DNA of 64,000 bases from Pseudomonas fluorescens (GTDB lineage Bacteria > Pseudomonadota > Gammaproteobacteria > Pseudomonadales > Pseudomonadaceae). The notes beneath the pieces were generated by a model, which ran no database searches, had not been told where the DNA came from, and was given only the letters and a program-made list of their open reading frames with translations. Position numbers and translations under genes: made by a program. Location: NCBI RefSeq assembly GCF_902497785.1, contig NZ_CABVHK010000007.1:124001-188000 (forward strand). Reading direction: 5' to 3'. Positions 62,732-64,000 of this stretch are shown piece by piece (position 1 is the first letter of the stretch; each line of letters begins with the position of its first letter).

Positions 62732-62761
62732 GAGCAATATCAAAACTTTTTGATATTGCTC
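62732..62761. promoter_or_regulatory. Palindromic operator before the ArsR-methyltransferase gene
   Basis: GAGCAATATCAAAA and TTTTGATATTGCTC are perfect 14-bp arms around CT, 38 bp before the start codon. The ATATCAAAA core resembles sites described for SahR-type regulators of methionine metabolism (recalled from knowledge, not checked). Confidence 0.75.
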
Positions 62762-62799
62762 TTGCGGTGCTTTCGGAGCGTCACTAGACTGCTGGCCCT

Positions 62800-63795
62800 A
62801 TGAATTTACGCGTGCCTTCCATTCAACATGACGATTGCGACGAGCTGGCGGCCCTGTGCAAGGCCGGCGGCGATCCTCTGCGACTGAATGTACTGCGCGC
62901 GCTGGCCAACGATTCGTTTGGCGTTCTGGAACTGGCGCAGATTTTCGGCATCGGCCAGTCCGGCATGAGTCACCACCTCAAAGTGCTGGCCCAGGCCGAC
63001 CTGGTGGCGACACGCCGTGAAGGCAATGCGATTTTCTATCGTCGCGCCCTGCCCCACACCGACCTGCTGGGCGGCAAGCTGCACGCCGCACTGCTCGAAG
63101 AAGTGGACAACCTGACCCTGCCTGCCGATGTGCAATCGCGGATCGGTCAGGTCCATGGGCAACGGGCGGCGGCCAGCCAGGACTTTTTCTCACGGGTTGC
63201 GGAGAAGTTTCGCGCCCAGCAAGACCTGATTGCCGGCCTGCCGCAGTACCGCGAAAGCGTGGTGGCCTTGCTCGACAAACTGAGCTTTGGCGACAGCGCA
63301 ACAGCCATTGAAGTGGGCCCGGGCGACGGCGCTTTTCTGCCGGAACTGGCGCGGCGCTTCACCCACGTCACGGCGCTGGACAACAGCCAGGCGATGCTCG
63401 AACTGGCGCGCCAGGTCTGCGAACGTGAATCGCTGGCTAACGTCAGCCTGCAACTGGCCGATGCATTGAATGGTGTGAGCCTCAAGGCTGACTGCGTGGT
63501 ACTGAATATGGTGCTGCACCATTTCGCCGCGCCGGCCGATGCGCTCAAGCACATGGCCGATTTGCTGCAACCGGGCGGTAGCCTGCTCGTGACAGAGTTA
63601 TGTAGCCACAACCAGAGTTGGGCCAGGGAGGCCTGCGGTGATCTCTGGTTGGGGTTTGAACAGGACGATTTGGCCCGTTGGGCCACCGCTGCGGGACTCG
63701 TTCCCGGGGAAAGCCTCTATGTAGGCTTACGTAATGGTTTCCAGATTCAGGTCCGCCATTTTCAGCGACCGGCTGGCGACACTCACCATCGGTAA
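62800..63795 (+). CDS. ArsR-type regulator fused to a SAM methyltransferase domain
   Basis: 331 residues. ArsR winged helix at about 12-95 (GDPLRLNVLRALANDSFGVL, IGQSGMSHHLKVLAQADLVA, REGNAIFYRR) without the metal-binding cysteine pattern of ArsR. A class I methyltransferase domain follows at about 140-325, with AIEVGPGDGAFLPELARRF (G-x-G-x-G) and VVLNMVLHHFAAPADALKHM. It lies 18 bp before metK, and regulators of this build (SahR-like, PA0547) sense S-adenosylhomocysteine or SAM. The palindrome upstream suggests autoregulation, with metK co-transcribed. Confidence 0.88.
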   Translation: MNLRVPSIQHDDCDELAALCKAGGDPLRLNVLRALANDSFGVLELAQIFGIGQSGMSHHLKVLAQADLVATRREGNAIFYRRALPHTDLLGGKLHAALLEEVDNLTLPADVQSRIGQVHGQRAAASQDFFSRVAEKFRAQQDLIAGLPQYRESVVALLDKLSFGDSATAIEVGPGDGAFLPELARRFTHVTALDNSQAMLELARQVCERESLANVSLQLADALNGVSLKADCVVLNMVLHHFAAPADALKHMADLLQPGGSLLVTELCSHNQSWAREACGDLWLGFEQDDLARWATAAGLVPGESLYVGLRNGFQIQVRHFQRPAGDTHHR

Positions 63796-63813
63796 ATTCA
63801 GGAAAAAATCGAG

Positions 63814-64000
63814 ATGAGCGAATACTCCCTCTTCACCTCCGAGTCCGTGTCCGAAGGGCATCCGGACAAAATCGCCGACCAGATTTCCGATGCGGTGCTG
63901 GACGCCATCATTGCTGAAGACAAGTTCGCCCGCGTGGCGTGCGAGACTTTGGTGAAAACCGGCGTGGCAATCATTGCAGGTGAAGTCACCACGTCGGCCT
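63814..64000 (+). CDS. metK: S-adenosylmethionine synthase (5' end only)
   Basis: First 62 codons: [20 protein letters not shown] (the ATP-binding GHPDK motif), [20 protein letters not shown], then [20 protein letters not shown]. It makes SAM from methionine and ATP. The rest lies beyond the window edge. Its position right after the ArsR-methyltransferase gene suggests control by SAM-cycle metabolites. Confidence 0.96.
   Translation, partial: MSEYSLFTSESVSEGHPDKIADQISDAVLDAIIAEDKFARVACETLVKTGVAIIAGEVTTSA

Overview
The window looks like the chromosome of a fluorescent Pseudomonas (P. fluorescens group). The evidence is dense, high-GC coding sequence, close gene-by-gene agreement with the choline/carnitine/glycine-betaine region of P. 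aeruginosa (known there as PA5372-PA5415), a second block matching metK-tkt-epd-pgk-fba (PA0546-PA0555), and many palindromic REP elements between genes. No rRNA, tRNA, CRISPR array, insertion sequence or prophage was seen. Genes run off both edges (glyA on the left, metK on the right).

Region 1 (1-38.2 kb) is an almost complete quaternary-amine catabolic regulon. Choline enters through BetT or the CbcXWV ABC transporter and is oxidised by BetA and BetB to glycine betaine. Gamma-butyrobetaine is hydroxylated to carnitine by a 2-oxoglutarate dioxygenase. Carnitine is taken up through CaiX, then converted by CdhA, CdhC and CdhB to glycine betaine. GbcA/GbcB remove one methyl to give dimethylglycine, DgcA/DgcB with a dedicated EtfA/EtfB remove the next, and sarcosine oxidase (not in the window; expected beyond position 1) gives glycine. 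GlyA makes serine and SdaB makes pyruvate. Three regulators sit inside: GbdR, CdhR and BetI. I could read candidate control sites for each: a perfect BetI palindrome, a 21-bp-period direct repeat before caiX, another before cbcX, and a good sigma-54 promoter before gbdR.

Region 2 (38.2-40.4 kb) is a visibly AT-rich three-gene operon: a clavaminate-synthase-like Fe(II)/2-oxoglutarate dioxygenase translationally coupled to an AzlC/AzlD amino-acid exporter. It looks horizontally acquired and may make and export a hydroxylated amino acid. It is followed by a paralogous TldD/TldE protease pair.

Region 3 (43.6-55 kb) holds housekeeping and accessory genes: an MdtD-like MFS transporter, DbpA RNA helicase, an HI0933-type flavoprotein, a YccS-like membrane protein, a periplasmic solute-binding protein, ElaA acetyltransferase, a small winged-helix protein, a YgjP-like metalloprotease, a REC-PAS-GGDEF-EAL protein and a divergent PL7 alginate lyase.

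Region 4 (56-64 kb) is central carbon metabolism (fba, pgk, epd, tkt, with two small lipoprotein genes) and an ArsR-methyltransferase regulator upstream of metK.

The most unusual non-coding feature is the 855-bp gap after gbcA. It carries four copies of a roughly 50-bp repeat, each built on a perfect DnaA box, with three more perfect DnaA boxes inside the neighbouring etf genes.
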